This document shows positions 22,465-24,806 of a stretch of DNA of 24,806 nt, piece after piece (the stretch's first letter is position 1; every line of letters starts with the position of its first letter). The notes below the pieces were generated by a model. That model searched no databases. It had not been told where the DNA came from and worked only from the letters and a program-made list of their open reading frames with translations. The translations under genes were made by a program, and so were the position numbers. Source of the stretch: JAKEHZ01 sp035280505 (lineage in GTDB: Bacteria > Acidobacteriota > Blastocatellia > RBC074); contig DATEFT010000663.1 of NCBI GenBank assembly GCA_035280505.1, positions 1-24,806 of the forward strand, written 5' to 3'.

Positions 22465-23757
22465 ATGCCCAAGTCTTACCTCACGCGGTCGATCCTGCCG
22501 ATCGCCGCCCTGCTGGCCATGGCCGCCTCAACCTCGACCACCCGGTCGGCCGGCCCTGAAGATGAGATCGCCCGCGCCGCCGAATCCTTGCGCCAGAAAC
22601 TGATCGAGTGCCGGCGCGATTTTCATACGTATCCCGAACTCTCCAATCGCGAAGAGCGAACCTCGCGAGTGATCGCGGAGAAGTTGCGGATGCTCGGCCT
22701 CGATGAGGTGAAGACCGGAGTCGGCCGCCACGGCGTGGTGGCGATCCTCAAGGGCGGTCAGCCGGGCGCGGTCGTCGCGGTCCGGGCCGATATGGATGCG
22801 TTGCCGATCCAGGAGACGATCGAGGTGCCGTACAAGTCGCGCCACGAGGGCGTCAAGCATGCCTGCGGCCACGATGTGCACATGAGCGTGCAGTTGGGCG
22901 TGGCCGAGGTTTTGAGCCGGATGCGCGGCCGGATGCGCGGGACCGTCAAGTTCATCTTCCAGCCGGCCGAAGAGGGCCCGCCCCCGACGGAAGAGGGCGG
23001 CGCCGCCCTCATGATCAAGGAAGGGGCCCTGGAGAACCCTCGCCCCTCGGCGATCTTCGGACTGCACGTCCTGCCGACCATCGAGATCGGGCAGATCGGT
23101 TACAACGTCGGTTCGGCGATGGCCTCTTCGGATCGCCTCTCGATCACGATCCGCGGCAAGAAGGTTCACGGCGCCTATCCCCACGATGGGATCGATGCCG
23201 TGGTCGTCGCCGCCGAATGCGTGACGGCCCTGCAGACGATTCGCAGCCGCCGCATCGACACACAAGAACCGATCGTGATCACTCTCGGGAGCATCCACGG
23301 CGGAAATCGGTTCAATATCATTGCGGACGAGGTCAAACTCGAGGGGACCATGCGGACCCTCAGCACCGAGGTCCGCAATCAGGCGATCGCGATGATCAAG
23401 CAGACGCTGACCGGCATCACCGCCGCTTACGGCGCGACCTCCGAGGTCGAGGTGATCCCGGCCGCCCCCCTGACCTACAACGATCCGGCGCTGGTCGAGG
23501 CGACGCTGCCGGCCATGCGGCGGATGCTCGGCGAGAAGAACCTGATCTCCCGGCGTCCGCAGATGGGCGCGGAGGACTTCTCCTGCTACCAGCAGGTCAT
23601 TCCGGGCTTCTTCTATTTCCTGGGCGTCGGCAATAAGTCCAAGGGGATTACGGCGATGATCCACACGCCGGAGTTCGACGTGGATGAGGAGAGCATGGTG
23701 GTCGGGGTCAAGGTGATGTCGAGCCTCCTGCTCGACTATCTCGACCGCCATAAATGA
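22465..23757 (+). CDS. Exported M20 family metallo-amidohydrolase
   Basis: This is a zinc-dependent aminoacylase/carboxypeptidase-type hydrolase of the M20D group, 430 residues. The start was placed at the second of two adjacent ATGs (22465), because AGGAGG (22453-22458) is 6 bases from it and only 3 from 22462. The frame is open further upstream, but it runs through a repeat. Residues 1-29 form a signal peptide (LTRSILPIAALLAMAAS). Catalytic elements are DFHTYPELSNRE, VRADMDALPI (107-115), the metal ligands C134/H136 (ACGHD), the catalytic glutamate pair at 169-170 (PAEEGP) and H201 (FGLHV). The end has MGAEDFSCYQQVIPGFFYFLG, and the final metal-site histidine is probably in AMIHTPEFD. Most close relatives cleave N-acyl amino acids or hippurate-like substrates; the exact substrate is unknown. 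The signal peptide suggests periplasmic action. Confidence 0.94.
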   Translation: MPKSYLTRSILPIAALLAMAASTSTTRSAGPEDEIARAAESLRQKLIECRRDFHTYPELSNREERTSRVIAEKLRMLGLDEVKTGVGRHGVVAILKGGQPGAVVAVRADMDALPIQETIEVPYKSRHEGVKHACGHDVHMSVQLGVAEVLSRMRGRMRGTVKFIFQPAEEGPPPTEEGGAALMIKEGALENPRPSAIFGLHVLPTIEIGQIGYNVGSAMASSDRLSITIRGKKVHGAYPHDGIDAVVVAAECVTALQTIRSRRIDTQEPIVITLGSIHGGNRFNIIADEVKLEGTMRTLSTEVRNQAIAMIKQTLTGITAAYGATSEVEVIPAAPLTYNDPALVEATLPAMRRMLGEKNLISRRPQMGAEDFSCYQQVIPGFFYFLGVGNKSKGITAMIHTPEFDVDEESMVVGVKVMSSLLLDYLDRHK

Positions 23758-23858
23758 AGTCTAGAAAAGTCCGGAGAAGTCAAAACCGATCCCGATTCAG
23801 ACTTCTCCAGGCTTCTCCAAGCTTCTTTAGACTTTTCTAGACTTTTCTAGACTTTTTC
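23756..23858. repeat. Family A (10-bp period) inverted repeat between convergent genes
   Basis: The left part (23756-23781) has about two and a half units (AAGTCTAGAA, AAGTCCGGAG, AAGTC). After a short loop, the right part (23800-23858) has about six units in reverse complement (GACTTCTCCA to GACTTTTCTA). The left arm starts inside the TGA stop of the M20 gene. The right arm runs through the stop of hemL and encodes its last residues. Its position fits a bidirectional transcription stop. Confidence 0.85.
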
Positions 23859-24806
23859 GCGCCGCATCGATCGTGCGATCGATGATCGCGTCGTCGTGCG
23901 CGATGGAGACGAATCCGGCTTCGAACTGCGAGGGGGCCAGGTAGACGCCGGCGTCGAGCATGGCATGGAAGAATCGCCCAAAGGCTTCGCGATCGCTCCG
24001 GTTCGCGGTCGTCCAATCGGTGACCGGTTCGGACGTGAAGAAGCCCGTGAACATCGAGCCGACGCGATTGCTGACGGTGGCGATCCCGGCTTCGCGAGCG
24101 GCCTCCGAGAGGCCGGCGACCAGTCGCGCCGTCGCCCGTTCGAGCTGAGGGTAGGGATCGATCGTCTTCAGCAGCCGGAGGGTCGTCAATCCGGCCGTCA
24201 CCGCCAGCGGATTGCCCGATAAGGTCCCGGCCTGATAGACCGGACCGACCGGCGCGACGACATCCATGATCTCTCGCCGCCCGCCGAAGGCGCCGACCGG
24301 CAATCCTCCGCCGATAATCTTGCCCAGCGTCGTCAGATCGGGTTTGATGCCGTAGAGCTGTTGGGCCCCGCCGCGAGCGACCCGGAATCCGGTCATGACT
24401 TCGTCGAAGATCAGCACCGCTCCATGCTGCTCCGTGATCCGGCGGACCTCCTGCAAATATCCTTCACGCGGCGGGACGCAGCCCATATTGCCGACCACCG
24501 GTTCGATGATGACCGCCGCGATCTGGGAGCCGACCTCATCGAAGACCGCCCGGAGCGCGCCGGCATCGTTGAACGGCACGGTCAGGGTGTTCTGGGCGAC
24601 CTCCGGCAGCACGCCGGGAGAGTCGGGCAGACCGAGCGTCGCGACTCCCGAACCGGCCCGCACCAGCAGGCTGTCGCCATGTCCGTGGTAGCAACCCTCG
24701 AATTTGACGATCTTCGGGCGGCCGGTGAATCCGCGCGCGACTCGCAGGGCGGACATCGTCGCCTCGGTGCCGCTCGACGTCAGCCGCAGCTTCTCGATCG
24801 AGGGGA
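23827..24806 (-). CDS. hemL: Glutamate-1-semialdehyde 2,1-aminomutase, 5' part outside the window
   Basis: This PLP enzyme converts glutamate-1-semialdehyde to 5-aminolevulinate in the C5 route of heme biosynthesis. The frame is open to the window edge, so the N-terminal part (roughly 110 residues) is missing. The visible part starts PSIEKLRLTSSGTEATMSAL and continues with KFEGCYHGHGDSLLVRAGSG, VVGNMGC, FDEVMTGFR and TTLGKIIGGGLPVGAFGG, whose lysine binds PLP. FTSEPVTDW and the tail IDAARK are typical of HemL. The final residues (about KSLEKSRKV) are encoded by repeat units shared with other intergenic sites, so the C-terminus has probably been rewritten or extended by the repeat. The visible region holds no frameshift. 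Confidence 0.96.
   Translation of the reverse strand, partial: PSIEKLRLTSSGTEATMSALRVARGFTGRPKIVKFEGCYHGHGDSLLVRAGSGVATLGLPDSPGVLPEVAQNTLTVPFNDAGALRAVFDEVGSQIAAVIIEPVVGNMGCVPPREGYLQEVRRITEQHGAVLIFDEVMTGFRVARGGAQQLYGIKPDLTTLGKIIGGGLPVGAFGGRREIMDVVAPVGPVYQAGTLSGNPLAVTAGLTTLRLLKTIDPYPQLERATARLVAGLSEAAREAGIATVSNRVGSMFTGFFTSEPVTDWTTANRSDREAFGRFFHAMLDAGVYLAPSQFEAGFVSIAHDDAIIDRTIDAARKSLEKSRKV

Noticed and set aside
22528..23751. 407-codon minus-strand frame opposite the M20 gene
   Set aside because: It is antisense to a gene with all catalytic motifs present and is itself rich in His/Asp/Arg.

Overview
The window looks like a chromosomal segment of a Gram-negative, GC-rich bacterium, most likely an Acidobacteriota and perhaps of the Blastocatellia type. 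The main evidence is a very large Oar-like TonB-dependent receptor with an N-terminal carboxypeptidase-regulatory-like domain. Several exported proteins of the kind common in that phylum agree with this: a FG-GAP-type protein beside an Ig-like secreted protein, a LIC_10091-like protein and a di-heme oxidoreductase. The assignment rests on recognising families by eye, without a search.

Layout. Positions 1-5085 (minus strand) hold the giant outer-membrane receptor behind a DeoR/GlpR-type regulator, a combination that suggests regulated uptake of a carbon compound. Positions 5269-10049 (minus strand) form an iron-acquisition operon: a siderophore TonB receptor with an STN domain, a PiuC/YbiX-type 2-oxoglutarate/Fe(II) hydroxylase and a PepSY membrane protein that may be a siderophore reductase. 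Its promoter is near consensus and a Fur-box-like palindrome lies just after the predicted transcription start. Positions 10266-13401 (minus strand) carry a tightly linked pair of exported proteins of unknown function and, upstream of them, a di-heme cytochrome of the DHOR family. A gene-poor, AT-richer stretch of about 1 kb follows, then a LIC_10091-like exported protein (14443-15696). From 16134 to 21476 (plus strand) there are a MATE exporter, a YqjF/DUF2071 protein and a GNAT/acyl-CoA-synthetase fusion resembling type II protein acetyltransferases. The end holds a LOG-family nucleotide phosphoribohydrolase-like protein (minus), an exported M20 amidohydrolase (plus) and the 5'-truncated hemL (minus).

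The most unusual content is intergenic. Two families of short-period inverted repeats decorate gene ends. Family A has a 10-bp period built on AAGTCTRGAR. Family B has a 9-bp period built on CGCGAAAGA or its relatives. They fold into long hairpins, abut or overlap stop codons, and in one place supply the last codons of hemL. No rRNA, tRNA, CRISPR array, complete insertion sequence or prophage was seen. I found no clear new multi-gene system; the best leads are the repeat families, the control region of the iron operon and the secreted two-gene unit.
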